A stretch of DNA of 64,000 nucleotides, taken from NCBI RefSeq assembly GCF_005237295.1, contig NZ_CP033006.1:62001-126000 (forward strand), read 5' to 3'. The position numbers and the translations under genes are program-made. The notes beneath the pieces are model-generated. The model worked only from the letters and a program-made list of their open reading frames with translations. It made no database searches and had not been told where the DNA came from. Below, piece by piece: positions 12,996 through 23,128 of the stretch (position 1 is the first letter of the stretch; each line of letters begins with the position of its first letter). Origin of the DNA: Buchnera aphidicola (Macrosiphum euphorbiae) (lineage in GTDB: Bacteria; Pseudomonadota; Gammaproteobacteria; Enterobacterales; Enterobacteriaceae).

Positions 12996-14399
12996 ATGAA
13001 AGTAAAAACTCGTTTTGCACCCAGTCCTACTGGAAATTTACATATTGGTAGTATTCGTACTGCTTTATATTCTTGGTTATTTGCAAGACATCATGGTGGA
13101 AAATTTGTACTTCGTATAGAAGATACTGATCTTTCACGTTCTAAAGCAATTTCTATTAACTCTATTATCAATGGATTAAAATGGTTGGGATTAAATTGGG
13201 ACGAAGGTCCTTATTTTCAAACTAAACGATTAAATAGATATAAAGAAGTTATTAACGTTCTTCTAGAAAAAAGAGATGCATATATTTGTATTTGTTCGTC
13301 TCAAGAATTAGAAGAAATACGAATAAATCAAATTAAAAAAGGTGATAAACCACGTTATCCTGGCACTTGTAGAAATTTACAAATTGAAAATAGATTAAAT
13401 CAAAATTATGTAATACGTTTTAAAAACCCTCTTTTTGGTAGGGTAGCATTTCAAGATAAAATTAGAGGGGAAATTATTTTCGATAATGCAGAATTAGATG
13501 ATCTAATTATTCAACGTAGTAATGGAATGCCTACTTATAATTTTTGTGTTGTTATAGATGATTTAGATATGAAAATCACTCATGTTATTCGTGGAGAAGA
13601 TCATATTAATAATACACCTCGTCAAATTAATATCTTAAATTCTTTAGGAGGTAAAATACCTATTTATGCACATTTATCAATGATTTTAGATGAAGAAGGC
13701 CATAAAATTTCTAAAAGAAAAAATGCTATAAATATCATCGACTATCATAAAAATGGTTTTTTACCAGAAGCACTATTAAATTACATAATACGATTAGGTT
13801 GGTCTTGTGGTGATAAAGAAATATTTAATATATCAGAAATGAAAGAATTATTTAATTTAAAATTTATCAGTAAGTCGCCTAGTACGATTAACATGAAGAA
13901 ACTTTTATGGTTAAATAAACATTATATTAACAATTTATCATTAAATCATATCTCTAATCTTCTTAAAGATTACATGAAAAACCAAAATATTAATATAAAA
14001 AATGGTCCTGATTTAGAATCTGTAGTAAAAATATTAAGAAGTCGTTTTAATACTTTAAAAGAAATAACAGAATCTTGTCGATATTTTTATGAAGAATTTG
14101 ATGTTTTTAATAAAATAGCAGTAGAGAAACATTTCACAATAAAAAGTGTTCATATTTTAGAAGAATTTTATGAAAGAATGAAAAAATTATCTGTTTGGGA
14201 TAATTATAATATATTAACAATGATTAACGATATATCTAAAGATGTTAAAGTAACAAAAAAAGACGTTAATATGGTATTACGTATTTCTATGACAGGAAAT
14301 ATGTATTCACCTAGCATAAGCTCTATAATTGATTTAATCGGCCGAGAAAGAGTTTTATCAAGGATTAAAAAAGCAATTAATTATATTAAGAATTTATAG
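12996..14399 (+). CDS. gltX: Glutamyl-tRNA synthetase
   Basis: GltX charges tRNA-Glu. The 467-residue protein (E. coli 471) has the class I signatures [10 protein letters not shown] at residues 9-18 and KISKRKNA near 240. The zinc-binding module of E. coli uses Cys98, Cys100, Cys125 and His127. Here C98, C100 and C125 are kept at the same numbers, but position 127 is Asn (GTCRNLQ), so the fourth ligand is missing. The gene is divergent from the tRNA-Val-Lys pair; an AAGGA site precedes the ATG. Confidence 0.98.
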   Translation: MKVKTRFAPSPTGNLHIGSIRTALYSWLFARHHGGKFVLRIEDTDLSRSKAISINSIINGLKWLGLNWDEGPYFQTKRLNRYKEVINVLLEKRDAYICICSSQELEEIRINQIKKGDKPRYPGTCRNLQIENRLNQNYVIRFKNPLFGRVAFQDKIRGEIIFDNAELDDLIIQRSNGMPTYNFCVVIDDLDMKITHVIRGEDHINNTPRQINILNSLGGKIPIYAHLSMILDEEGHKISKRKNAINIIDYHKNGFLPEALLNYIIRLGWSCGDKEIFNISEMKELFNLKFISKSPSTINMKKLLWLNKHYINNLSLNHISNLLKDYMKNQNINIKNGPDLESVVKILRSRFNTLKEITESCRYFYEEFDVFNKIAVEKHFTIKSVHILEEFYERMKKLSVWDNYNILTMINDISKDVKVTKKDVNMVLRISMTGNMYSPSISSIIDLIGRERVLSRIKKAINYIKNL

Positions 14400-14552
14400 A
14401 TAATAGTGTTTTTTAGAACTATTTTTATTTTAGTAAATATAAGAATTATTTATAAAAAATTTGACACATATAATTTTTAGTCAGATCATGTTTAGGTTTT
14501 ATAAAAAATATGTTTTTGAATATTTATTTTAATATAATTTATAAAAAATAAA

Positions 14553-14581
14553 TTGACAGGATTCATGTGTTTTTATATTGT
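14553..14581 (+). promoter_or_regulatory. Sigma-70 promoter of tRNA-Ala
   Basis: A perfect -35 box TTGACA (14553-14558) is followed after 17 bases by TATTGT (14576-14581), four of six matches to the -10 consensus. The predicted start, near 14588, falls only about two bases before the mature 5' end of tRNA-Ala at 14590. Confidence 0.75.
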
Positions 14582-14589
14582 AATATTTT

Positions 14590-14662
14590 GGGGCTATAGC
14601 TCATTTGGTAGAGCGCTTGCATGGCATGCAAGATGTGAGCGGTTCGATTCCGCTTAGCTCCA
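14590..14662 (+). tRNA. tRNA-Ala (anticodon GGC)
   Basis: This 73-base cloverleaf is almost identical to E. coli tRNA-Ala(GGC). It has acceptor GGGGCTA/TAGCTCC (including the G3-U70 pair that AlaRS recognises), anticodon loop ATGGCAT with GGC, and T-arm GGTTCGATTCC. The discriminator is A and the following bases are TTA, so CCA is not encoded. Confidence 0.98.
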
Positions 14663-14817
14663 TTAAAATTAATGTTATAAATCTAAATTTTTATAAAAAT
14701 ATAAAATTTTTATAAAAATTATAGAAGAATTCTTTTATTTTTTAAAAATTACTTCAAGATTTTTTTGATACTGTGCTAAATTTTTTTCAGCACAGCAAAC
14801 TTTATAAGTTTTATAAG

Positions 14818-15126
14818 TTAGATTTGTTGACTCATTATTTCTTGATAAGCTGAAACAATTTTATTTCTTATTTGGATTGCCATTTGTATAGAAATAGAAG
14901 ATTTTTCTAGATTTATCATTACGTCGTTTAGAGATATTCCTGGTTGATTTAATATAAATTTTTCAGAATCAATTTTTGCGCGATTTTGAGTTTGGCTTAT
15001 TTCTTCTAATGCTACTTTTATATAGTCTATAAACTTGTCATTTCCTTTTTTTTGCGTTTTTGTATTTGTATCTAACAAATTGATTTTTGTATTAATATTC
15101 TGATGATTGATATTATCAATAAACAT
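14818..15126 (-). CDS. fliE: Flagellar hook-basal body protein FliE
   Basis: FliE joins the MS-ring to the proximal rod. I chose the ATG at 15126 because an AGGAAG ribosome site lies just upstream; the in-frame ATG at 15138 overlaps that site. The 102-residue protein (E. coli 104) ends AAYQEIMS-like (SAYQEIMSQQI), with conserved QPGISLNDVMINLEKSSIS and MAIQIRNKI segments. It is divergent from fliF across 240 bases, as in E. coli. This is the first gene of the flagellar block. Confidence 0.96.
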   Translation of the reverse strand: MFIDNINHQNINTKINLLDTNTKTQKKGNDKFIDYIKVALEEISQTQNRAKIDSEKFILNQPGISLNDVMINLEKSSISIQMAIQIRNKIVSAYQEIMSQQI

Positions 15127-15306
15127 AATCTTCCTCATTATAAATGGTTTTTATATTTTTTTTTAGATTTTTAAAATACTATCATATCTTTATAAAGATA
15201 AAAATAATATCATGTTATAAAAGATAAAAATATTAATAAAAATATTAATATTATATTTTAATTAAACAATAAATTTAATAGGAAATTTTTTTATTTCATA
15301 CTAATT

Positions 15307-15329
15307 AGTGAGATTTTTAAATTCTCACT
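15307..15329 (+). promoter_or_regulatory. Small hairpin in the fliF leader
   Basis: A 7-bp inverted repeat AGTGAGA/TCTCACT with a 9-base loop lies 38 bases before the fliF start, ahead of the AGGAAG ribosome site. No U-run follows it, so it is not an obvious terminator. The flanking 240 bases contain no recognisable FlhDC or sigma-28 site. Its function is unknown and it may be chance. Confidence 0.3.
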
Positions 15330-15366
15330 GAATTATAGCTAGGACTAATTTAGATAGGAAGATTTC

Positions 15367-17034
15367 ATGAATTTCAGCACTATAGAAGATTCAGTTTTAA
15401 AAGAGAAAAAAAAATTTAATAATTTTTTACCTCATTTTTTAAAAAATTCTCGTGTTTTAATTATTTTACTAACAGCTGCAGTTATTACTGCCGTTTCTGT
15501 TTCAATATGGATTAAATCTCCTGAGTATCAAGTTTTATATAATCATTTGTCTAATGAAGATGGTGGAGCTATTATTAATGAATTAAATCAAATGAAAATT
15601 CCCTATCAATTTTCTGATTCATCAAGTCAAATATCAGTTCCAAAAGATAAAGTCTATGAAATTCGTTTACGTTTGGCAGAAAATAATCTTCCTAGAGGTG
15701 GTGGTGTTGGGTTTGAACTATTAGATAAAGAAAAATTTGGAGTAAGTCAATTTAATGAGCAAATAAATTATCAGCGTGCTTTAGAAGGAGAATTAGCTCG
15801 AACTATACAAAGGATTCATTCTGTAAAAAGTGCTCGAATACATATAGCATTTCCTAAATCATCATTATTTCTACAACAAGATAAAAATAAATCATCAGCT
15901 TCTGTAGTGTTAGAACTTCAGCCAGGACGAACATTAGATACAGGACAAATTAATGCAATATTACATTTAGTATCAAGTAGTATATCTAATCTTTTAGTAG
16001 AAAATATTACTATTGTAGATCAATTTGGAAAATTATTAAATCAGAACTCTTTAGAATATGATCAAGTTAATGATTTACAATTTAAGTATTCTGAAGATAT
16101 TGAAACTCGTTATAAAAATAGAATAAAAGATATTTTAGAACCATTAGTAGGAATTGGTAATATTTATGCGGAAGTGACTGCACAGATAGATTTTAATGCA
16201 CAAGAAAAAACACAGGAAAAATATTCACCGAATACTAACCGTAAAAACCAATCAATAAGATCTCATCAAATAAGTATTCATGATGAAATAGAGAAGAAAT
16301 CTATCAAATCAGATATACCGAATGCTTTATCTAATAATGATATTTATTTTAATAAGAAAAATCGTAATGAAGATATCAAACAATCAAATTCTATAAAAAA
16401 TACTCAAAATTTAAAAAATAATGATACGCCTATTAACAGTAACATTAATCGTGATAATACTATAAATTATGAATTAAATCATAGTGTATCACACACTAAA
16501 ATGAATATAGGAGAAGTTAAAAGATTATCAGCAGCAGTGATAGTTAATTTTACTAAAGACAAGAATGGAAAATTAGTTCCTTTAACTGTAGAAAAAACAA
16601 GAAATATTGAAAAATTAATACGAGAAGCTATAGGATACTCTAAATCTCGAGGAGATACTATTCATCTTGTAAACGCATCATTTGCTAAATATAATGAAAA
16701 AAAGCCAGTTCAAATACATCATTTAAACACATTTGAATTATCTGATTTTTTGTTTGCCATTGCACCATGGTTTTTTTGTTCTTTATTTCTTTTCTTTTTA
16801 TTAAAAAAATATATTTGTCCTTTTTCAAAAAACAATACTTTTGAAAATACATTAGTTATGCAAGATAAAAAACATGTAGAAACACATAATATTTTAGAGA
16901 AAAATGTTACGCAAGTAGATATTAAAAAAAACGTAAATATAGATAAATTAATCCATCAAATTTCTAATATATCTAATCAGAATCCACGTACTATAGCGTT
17001 GATTATTCGTCAATGGATGAGTGATAAAATATGA
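15367..17034 (+). CDS. fliF: Flagellar MS-ring protein FliF
   Basis: FliF forms the MS-ring in the inner membrane and the base of the export apparatus. The protein is 555 residues (E. coli 552). It has two membrane segments, at about 28-48 and 455-479. Conserved ring-building motifs include NNLPRGGGVGFELLD and GELARTIQRIHSVKSARIH. The middle (about 300-375) is low-complexity and Asn/Lys-rich. The C-terminal FliG-binding tail (NPRTIALIIRQWMSD) is kept. An AGGAAG site precedes the ATG, and the stop overlaps the fliG start (ATGA). Confidence 0.98.
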   Translation: MNFSTIEDSVLKEKKKFNNFLPHFLKNSRVLIILLTAAVITAVSVSIWIKSPEYQVLYNHLSNEDGGAIINELNQMKIPYQFSDSSSQISVPKDKVYEIRLRLAENNLPRGGGVGFELLDKEKFGVSQFNEQINYQRALEGELARTIQRIHSVKSARIHIAFPKSSLFLQQDKNKSSASVVLELQPGRTLDTGQINAILHLVSSSISNLLVENITIVDQFGKLLNQNSLEYDQVNDLQFKYSEDIETRYKNRIKDILEPLVGIGNIYAEVTAQIDFNAQEKTQEKYSPNTNRKNQSIRSHQISIHDEIEKKSIKSDIPNALSNNDIYFNKKNRNEDIKQSNSIKNTQNLKNNDTPINSNINRDNTINYELNHSVSHTKMNIGEVKRLSAAVIVNFTKDKNGKLVPLTVEKTRNIEKLIREAIGYSKSRGDTIHLVNASFAKYNEKKPVQIHHLNTFELSDFLFAIAPWFFCSLFLFFLLKKYICPFSKNNTFENTLVMQDKKHVETHNILEKNVTQVDIKKNVNIDKLIHQISNISNQNPRTIALIIRQWMSDKI

Positions 17035-18026
17035 TCTTAAATGGTACTGAAAAAAGTGCATTGTTATTAATAGCAATAGGGTCTGATCAAGCAGGAGAAA
17101 TATTAAAACATTTAACTCCTTTTGAAGTGCAAGAACTAATTAATGCTATGGTGAATATTAAAAGAGTGTCTACTAAAAAATTAAATGAAATACTCTTAGA
17201 GTGTTATGATCTCGCAATAAAAAACAATGCTTTTAATTGTAATAACAGTGATGAATATCTTATTGACATGTTAACTAAAGCATTAGGAGAAAAACAAGGA
17301 AATTCTTTAGTAAAAGAAGCATTAGAAATTCGTAATGCTAAAATATGTATTAAAGCACTGAATTATATGAAAGCTGAACAAGTAGCCTTTTTATTAGATA
17401 ATGAACATCCGCAAATTGTTACGACAATACTTGTATATTTAAATAAAAATCAATCAGCCCAAGTTCTTTCCTTTCTTAGTAATAAAAAACGAGCTGAAAT
17501 TATATTAAGAATTATAGATTTTCGTGGTATCGAAGAATCTTGTTTAGTTGAATTAACTAAAGTTATTAATAATTTATTGCTAAATAAAAAATTAATTTTA
17601 TCAGAGAAAGGAGGCATGAAAACTGCTGCTCAAATTTTAAATTCGATGAAAATGAAAGATGAAAAAGAAACAATAAAAAAAATTAGTATAGTTAATGAAA
17701 AATTAGCAAGTAGAATTGTTGAAGAAATGTTTTTGTTTGAAAATTTAGTGGATATAGATGATGAATATATTAAGTTATTAATTAAAAATATAGAAGAAGA
17801 AAAGTTGTATATTGCACTTCAAAAAACCAATTCTACTATTAGGGAAAAGTTTTTTAAAAATATGTCTGATATAGAATCTAATAAACTGTCTTTAAGTCTA
17901 GAAAAAAAATCTTATATTTCTGATGTTTCTATAAAAAATGAACAAAAATTAATTTTAATAATGATTAAAAGTATTATTGAAAATGGAAAAGTTTCATTGA
18001 AAAATTTAAGAGAGTATTATGCCTAA
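17031..18026 (+). CDS. fliG: Flagellar motor switch protein FliG with lost torque residues
   Basis: FliG links the MS-ring to the C-ring and in E. coli carries the charged ridge pushed by the stator. At 331 residues it is colinear with E. coli, and the EHPQ motif sits at 125-128. The charged residues K264, R281, D288, D289 and R297, known from E. coli torque work, are Q264, I281, L288, S289 and S297 here. The surrounding sequence ([20 protein letters not shown]) is well conserved, so the alignment is secure. The gene starts inside the fliF stop and overlaps fliH by 8 bases. It probably serves as a structural ring subunit only. Confidence 0.98.
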   Translation: MILNGTEKSALLLIAIGSDQAGEILKHLTPFEVQELINAMVNIKRVSTKKLNEILLECYDLAIKNNAFNCNNSDEYLIDMLTKALGEKQGNSLVKEALEIRNAKICIKALNYMKAEQVAFLLDNEHPQIVTTILVYLNKNQSAQVLSFLSNKKRAEIILRIIDFRGIEESCLVELTKVINNLLLNKKLILSEKGGMKTAAQILNSMKMKDEKETIKKISIVNEKLASRIVEEMFLFENLVDIDDEYIKLLIKNIEEEKLYIALQKTNSTIREKFFKNMSDIESNKLSLSLEKKSYISDVSIKNEQKLILIMIKSIIENGKVSLKNLREYYA

Positions 18027-18681
18027 TTCGATCTTAGAAAAAAAATGGACACGATGGTATCCAAAAAAAATATTTTTAAAAAATATAAAAAAAAATAAAA
18101 AAATTTTATTACACTCTGATGAATTTAAAAAAGAAGATTTTTTGATAGAGTCAAACAATCAAAAAAATTTTATTGCAGATAAGAAAGAAGTTGAAATAAA
18201 TTTAAAAAAAACTAAAGCATATGAAATAGGTTTTAAAAAAGGATTTCTACAAGCTCAAGAAGAAAATATTTTATTAAAAAATAAATTAAATAGTTTATTT
18301 TTAGATTTTGAAAATGCTCTTTCCATTTTTGAAAATGCATTATGTTCTCAATTACTAAAAACAGTTTTAAAAATTGCATCTTATGTAATTGGTAAAAATA
18401 TCGACATTGATAAATCAGTTTTAATAAATAGCATAAAAAAAATTATCAATAAAGACGGTATTTTTTTAAAAAAACCACAACTTATAATTCATCCTAACAA
18501 CAAAAAATTAATAGAAAACACTTTTAAAGATTTTTTAAATACTTATAAATGGATATTAATTTGCGATGATAGTCTGGACTTAAATGGTTGTAAAATTAAA
18601 TCAGAAAGTGTTGATATAGATGCTACAATAGATGCCAGATGGCAGGAATTATGTCGTCTTATTTATTCAGAGGAATATTAA
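18019..18681 (+). CDS. fliH: Flagellar export regulator FliH
   Basis: FliH binds the FliI ATPase and docks it at the export gate. The 220-residue protein (E. coli about 228) is highly diverged and lysine-rich but keeps the order of the family. Two N-terminal tryptophans, W10 and W13 (KKWTRWYP), correspond to the pair that in Salmonella contacts FlhA. A charged helical middle and the C-terminal FliI-binding domain ([20 protein letters not shown]) follow. It overlaps fliG by 8 bases and shares one base with fliI (TAATG), so the genes are translationally coupled. Confidence 0.93.
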   Translation: MPNSILEKKWTRWYPKKIFLKNIKKNKKILLHSDEFKKEDFLIESNNQKNFIADKKEVEINLKKTKAYEIGFKKGFLQAQEENILLKNKLNSLFLDFENALSIFENALCSQLLKTVLKIASYVIGKNIDIDKSVLINSIKKIINKDGIFLKKPQLIIHPNNKKLIENTFKDFLNTYKWILICDDSLDLNGCKIKSESVDIDATIDARWQELCRLIYSEEY

Positions 18682-20042
18682 TGAATTTAAGATTTGCTCA
18701 ATTTTTAAAAACGTTTTCTTCTTTTGAAGATAGAATTGAGAAGCTTTCTGATGCTATTAATTATGGTCGTCTTGTTAGTATTAATGGATTAGTTTTAGAA
18801 GTTGTAGGATTAAAAATGCCTATTGGTTCAGAATGTTTTATTGAAAGAAAAATAGACGGTAAAAATACAAATATTAGTGCTGAAGTAATAGGTTTTTCAG
18901 GAGAAAAAACTCTTCTATTATCTTGCGAAGAAGTTAATGGAGCCTTTCCTGGTGCTCGTGTTTTTGCACAATTAGGAAATGATGCAGACTGTATTATAAA
19001 AAAAATGCCATTAAGTGCAGAATTATTAGGAAGGGTATTAGATGGTCGAGGTCAACCATTAGATCGACTACCTAAAATCGATCGTAAATATTATACTACG
19101 ATTAAAAATTATACTATTAATCCATTAAATAGAACTCCAATTACTCAAGTGTTAGATACCGGAATACGTGCTATCAATGGACTATTAACTATTGGAAGAG
19201 GTCAAAAAATAGGTATTTTTTCTAGTTCTGGTTTAGGTAAAAGTATTTTACTTGGTATGATGGCACGATATACACAAGCTGATGTTATTATTATTGCTTT
19301 AATTGGAGAACGAGGTCGAGAAGTAAAAGATTTTATAGAAAACATATTAGGAGTTGAAGGATTATCGCGATCCGTAGTTATTGCTGCGCCTGCAGACGTA
19401 TCTCCTTTATTAAAAATACAAGCAGCATCTTATGCTACTAATATTGCAGAATATTTTTATAGAAGCAATAAACACGTATTGTTAATCATGGATTCTTTAA
19501 CTCGTTATGCTATGGCACAACGAGAAATTGCATTATCTTTAGGAGAATTACCTATTTCTAAAGGTTATCCATCTTCTATATTTTCAATAATTCCAAATTT
19601 ATTAGAGCGTACAGGAAGAGTCAATAAAAATAAAGCTTCAATTACTTCATTTTATACCGTTTTAACTGAAGGTGAAGATGAACAAGATCCAGTCTCACAT
19701 CTTGCTCGTTCTATCTTAGATGGACATATTATATTATCTCGTTATTATGCTGATTTAGGTCATTATCCTGCAATTGATATTGAATCTTCTATCAGTCGTG
19801 TTATGCCTAGTATTGTTAATTCCAAACAGCATTATCAAGCTTTTTATTTCAAAAAATTAGTTTCTTCTTATCAAAGAAATAGAGATTTAATAAATATAGG
19901 TGCTTATATTTCTGGCACTGATTTAATCTTAGATCATGCTATTAAAATTTGGCCACAATTAGAAAAATTTTTACAACAAAAAATATCAGAAAAAAGTGAT
20001 TATGTTTTTTCTTGTCAAGAATTAAATAAAATATTTCTTTGA
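18681..20042 (+). CDS. fliI: Flagellum-specific ATPase FliI
   Basis: FliI is the export ATPase related to F1-beta. I chose the ATG at 18681 (AGGAA site, TAATG overlap with fliH) rather than an in-frame start at 18639. This gives 453 residues against 457 in E. coli, starting [10 protein letters not shown]. The Walker A loop is SSSGLGKS at 181-188, Walker B is LLIMDSLTRYA, and the catalytic GERGREVKDF is intact. Conservation is much higher than in fliH or fliJ, which argues for a working ATPase. The stop overlaps the region in front of fliJ. Confidence 0.98.
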   Translation: MNLRFAQFLKTFSSFEDRIEKLSDAINYGRLVSINGLVLEVVGLKMPIGSECFIERKIDGKNTNISAEVIGFSGEKTLLLSCEEVNGAFPGARVFAQLGNDADCIIKKMPLSAELLGRVLDGRGQPLDRLPKIDRKYYTTIKNYTINPLNRTPITQVLDTGIRAINGLLTIGRGQKIGIFSSSGLGKSILLGMMARYTQADVIIIALIGERGREVKDFIENILGVEGLSRSVVIAAPADVSPLLKIQAASYATNIAEYFYRSNKHVLLIMDSLTRYAMAQREIALSLGELPISKGYPSSIFSIIPNLLERTGRVNKNKASITSFYTVLTEGEDEQDPVSHLARSILDGHIILSRYYADLGHYPAIDIESSISRVMPSIVNSKQHYQAFYFKKLVSSYQRNRDLINIGAYISGTDLILDHAIKIWPQLEKFLQQKISEKSDYVFSCQELNKIFL

Positions 20043-20071
20043 TCTCTAAATATACTGGATGTCTTGTACTA

Positions 20072-20524
20072 ATGAAATATAAAAAGTTTTTATTTTCTTT
20101 GTTAGAAGAAATAGAAAAAAAGAAAATTGAAAAAGAAACAATTAATATTAAAAATCTTAATTTAAAAAACAAACAGAATAACGAACAATTAAAACTTTTG
20201 ATTAATTATCAAAAAGAATATTTAAATAAAATGCATAAAAAAATGATATCGGGAATTGGTATATATGAGTGGCAGAACTACAATGATTTCATTTCTATAT
20301 TACAAAAAATTATCAAAGAAAATATGAATAGCATTAAAAAAAATGAAAAAATAGTTGAAGAAAGTTTAAAATCATGGTCCAAAAATCAAATTAAACTGAA
20401 AGTTTGGAAGCATTTAAATACAATAAATAAAAAAAAAATATTAAAGATAAAAAAACTACGAGAAGAAATGATTAATGAAACTTTTTTTCAATTAAATTTT
20501 TTTAAAAAAGGATGTTTATTATAA
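20072..20524 (+). CDS. fliJ: Flagellar export chaperone FliJ
   Basis: FliJ is a coiled-coil stalk protein at the centre of the FliI ring. I chose the ATG at 20072 over a TTG at 20039 because it places the conserved EQLKLLINYQKEY segment at the E. coli position and gives 150 residues (E. coli 147). The predicted structure is two long lysine-rich helices. Conserved WQNYNDFI and LKSWSKNQ stretches support the assignment. Its stop overlaps the fliK start (TAATG). Confidence 0.92.
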   Translation: MKYKKFLFSLLEEIEKKKIEKETINIKNLNLKNKQNNEQLKLLINYQKEYLNKMHKKMISGIGIYEWQNYNDFISILQKIIKENMNSIKKNEKIVEESLKSWSKNQIKLKVWKHLNTINKKKILKIKKLREEMINETFFQLNFFKKGCLL

Positions 20525-21657
20525 TGTTAGAAATTATTTGCAATATAGCATCACAGAAAAATACTCCTTTTAAAAAAAGTGATAATTTTTTTGATATTAT
20601 TTATGAATCAGATTTATCAAAATCGATTTTCAATCAATTAAATAAATTTTTGCTAACTAAAGAAATGGAATTTGACAATGTTTTGACAGAAGAAAAAAAA
20701 GATGATGATAATAAAAGTATTATATGTGCTAATTTTATAATTAATAATTTATTAAATATTTTAATTAAAAAAGATATAGTTATTGATTCTAAAAATTTTA
20801 ATAATATTAAAGATGATGAAATACAAAAAAAAAAAATAGACAAAGATGAAAATAGTTTATTGAATACTATTCATTTTTTAAAAAATATAAAAAACTTTAA
20901 AACAAAAAAAAACAAAGAAATATTTAAAATATTAAAAAAAGAAACATTATTAAATAAACTTATAAAGAATGAAAATGAATTTAAGCAAACTAATGAATTA
21001 AATAATATAAGCATAACAAATAATTTTTATTTAAAGAAAATAAACAATCAAATTTCTAATATTGATAAAACTAAAGTAAAACTCAGAAAAGATGAAAAAA
21101 AAATAATTTTTCCATTGAATATAAAAAAAAATAAAGATATCTCATCTTTATACAAAAACTTTAATACAATTGATAATATGATTGATAAAAGAAATTTATT
21201 CAAAATTTTTCACAAACAAGAACCTATGAAATTACATATTGAACCATTGATTTTGAATGATACAAAAAATTCTATTGAATGGAAAAAATTAATTAGTCAA
21301 AAAATACTTTTATCAATTTTTAATAAATATAATCAAGCAGAAATACATTTAAAGCCAGAATATTTAGGATCTATACATATTATAATTAGCATGAAAAATA
21401 ATGCTGTCATATTAAAATTTATCTCTAAATATAATGAAGTAAGAAAATTTTTAGATAGTTATATGCCTTTTTTACGTAATTCATTAACGAAAAATGGAAT
21501 TAAATTAGAAGAATTTAATATTTATAGTTCTTTAAAAAATAAAAAACTAAAAATTTATAAAAATATAGATTATATCAATAATTTTAAAAAAATATTTAAT
21601 ATACATGAAAAAAATTTAAATTCAACAAAATATACACCAATTGATGTATTAGTTTGA
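20524..21657 (+). CDS. fliK: Flagellar hook-length control protein FliK
   Basis: FliK measures the hook and switches export specificity. The ATG at 20524 overlaps the fliJ stop; an earlier start at 20512 is less likely. The 377-residue protein has a long, very low-complexity Lys/Asn-rich N-terminal half with little recognisable homology. The C-terminal hook-length domain (about 240-345) is recognisable: KPEYLGSIHIIISM and MPFLRNSLTKNGIKLEEF align with E. coli HPEELGQVHISL and LPMLRTQLAESGIQL. Assignment rests on that domain and on position before fliM. Confidence 0.85.
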   Translation: MLEIICNIASQKNTPFKKSDNFFDIIYESDLSKSIFNQLNKFLLTKEMEFDNVLTEEKKDDDNKSIICANFIINNLLNILIKKDIVIDSKNFNNIKDDEIQKKKIDKDENSLLNTIHFLKNIKNFKTKKNKEIFKILKKETLLNKLIKNENEFKQTNELNNISITNNFYLKKINNQISNIDKTKVKLRKDEKKIIFPLNIKKNKDISSLYKNFNTIDNMIDKRNLFKIFHKQEPMKLHIEPLILNDTKNSIEWKKLISQKILLSIFNKYNQAEIHLKPEYLGSIHIIISMKNNAVILKFISKYNEVRKFLDSYMPFLRNSLTKNGIKLEEFNIYSSLKNKKLKIYKNIDYINNFKKIFNIHEKNLNSTKYTPIDVLV

Positions 21658-21763
21658 CAAAAAATATGGAATATTTATTTTAAAAAAAATAATCATGCTG
21701 TTCGATATAAAAAATCGAATGTTTCACTTATATTTTAATAACTTTTACCTGTGAGGTATGCAA

Positions 21764-22723
21764 ATGGGGAAAAGTAATAATTCACATAATAAACTTAAAA
21801 AAATTTATGAAAGAGAAAATCATTTACATAATCCTTTAAAAGGATATGAAATTAAAATATTAGAAGACATTAATAATTGTTTTACGGAAAAATTCATAAA
21901 ATTTTTTTCTAGCTTTACTCAAAATAGTATGAAATTAACTTTCTGTAATATGAAGATAGGATCTTATGATCCTAATAAAAAAATTATAAAAAATTTGCGA
22001 TGTCTTAACTTGGTAGAAATATTGCCTTATAAATATCAATCTTTTATAATTTTTTCTGATGATTTTTTGTCTATTATCATAGATATTTTATTCGGAGGTG
22101 GAGGTAGCTTTACAGATAAAATTAAAAAAATAACAGATATTACATCTACTGAAACTTTTATTAATAAAAAAATTATTGAATTTATAACAACTTCTTTTTC
22201 TAAAATTTATAAAAAATATTTTTTAACAGAAATGAATTTTATTAATAAAAAAACATTTTTTGATTTTAAACAATCTAATTTTAATCCTAATACAGTATTT
22301 TTAATTAATTATTTTAATTTTAATGTTAATAATTTAGAAGTTTTTTTCAACATTTTAATTCCAATATCAATACTTAAACATATAAACAAGAAAATAGTTA
22401 TTTCAAAAAATAATAGTCATAAAAATATATGCATAGAAAAAAATATTGAGAATAAACTTTCTTTGAATGATATATATAATGTTGAATTAAATATTATATC
22501 TAAAATAATTGGTATTTCTGTTTCATATAATAAAATTTATAATTTATTGGTAGGAGATGTGTTATTAATCGAAAAACCTGATAAAATTACAGGATTTGTA
22601 GAAGATCAAGCTATATTTTTTGGAAGTTATAAAAGATTTAATGAACAATCTATTGTTTTTATAGAAGAGTTTATTAATAATAATTTAGAGTCCAATCAAG
22701 ATAAGGAACAATCTAGTGAGTAA
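21764..22723 (+). CDS. fliM: Flagellar motor switch protein FliM lacking CheY peptide
   Basis: FliM is the C-ring subunit that binds CheY-P and contacts FliG and FliN. A GTGAGGT ribosome site favours the ATG at 21764 over the ATG at 21758 and gives 319 residues (E. coli 334). The FliG-contact loop (FGGGGSF) and the C-terminal FliN-like domain ([12 protein letters not shown]) are present. The N-terminal CheY-binding peptide (SQAEIDALLNG in E. coli) is replaced by unrelated residues (NNSHNKLKK). The gene overlaps fliN by 8 bases. fliL, which precedes fliM in E. coli, is absent. Confidence 0.94.
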   Translation: MGKSNNSHNKLKKIYERENHLHNPLKGYEIKILEDINNCFTEKFIKFFSSFTQNSMKLTFCNMKIGSYDPNKKIIKNLRCLNLVEILPYKYQSFIIFSDDFLSIIIDILFGGGGSFTDKIKKITDITSTETFINKKIIEFITTSFSKIYKKYFLTEMNFINKKTFFDFKQSNFNPNTVFLINYFNFNVNNLEVFFNILIPISILKHINKKIVISKNNSHKNICIEKNIENKLSLNDIYNVELNIISKIIGISVSYNKIYNLLVGDVLLIEKPDKITGFVEDQAIFFGSYKRFNEQSIVFIEEFINNNLESNQDKEQSSE

Positions 22724-23117
22724 TATAGAGAAAAACTCTAATAATAAAAAATTAATCGATTCTGAAAAAAAAATACTTGAAAGCCAAGAGATTAATAAAA
22801 ATTTATCATCTGAAAAAAATTTAAATAAAAGTATAACAAATGATTCTCAAAATGAAATAGATAGCAAACACGTTATACTTAATACATTAGTTAGCATTAC
22901 TATTGAATTAGGAAAATCGAAAATAAAAATTAAAGATTTTCTTGGATTTTCAAAGGGAAGCATGTTAATTTTGGATCAATCAATAAACAAACCATTAAAT
23001 ATTTTTATTAATGGGCATTTATTTGCATCTGGTGAAATTGTAATTTTAGAAAAAAACTATGGTCTTCGAATCACGAAAATAAAAAATTCTTTAAAAACTA
23101 TCAATGTTTTATCTTAA
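22716..23117 (+). CDS. fliN: Flagellar motor switch protein FliN
   Basis: FliN builds the lower C-ring and helps deliver FliH-FliI to the export gate. It starts at a GTG (22716) inside the end of fliM, with AAGGAA upstream. The 133-residue protein (E. coli 137) has a poorly conserved, Lys/Ser/Asn-rich N-terminal half. The well-conserved SpoA domain follows ([43 protein letters not shown]). Its retention without a motor fits a role in export. Confidence 0.96.
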   Translation: MSNIEKNSNNKKLIDSEKKILESQEINKNLSSEKNLNKSITNDSQNEIDSKHVILNTLVSITIELGKSKIKIKDFLGFSKGSMLILDQSINKPLNIFINGHLFASGEIVILEKNYGLRITKIKNSLKTINVLS

Positions 23118-23128
23118 ATCTAAATTTT

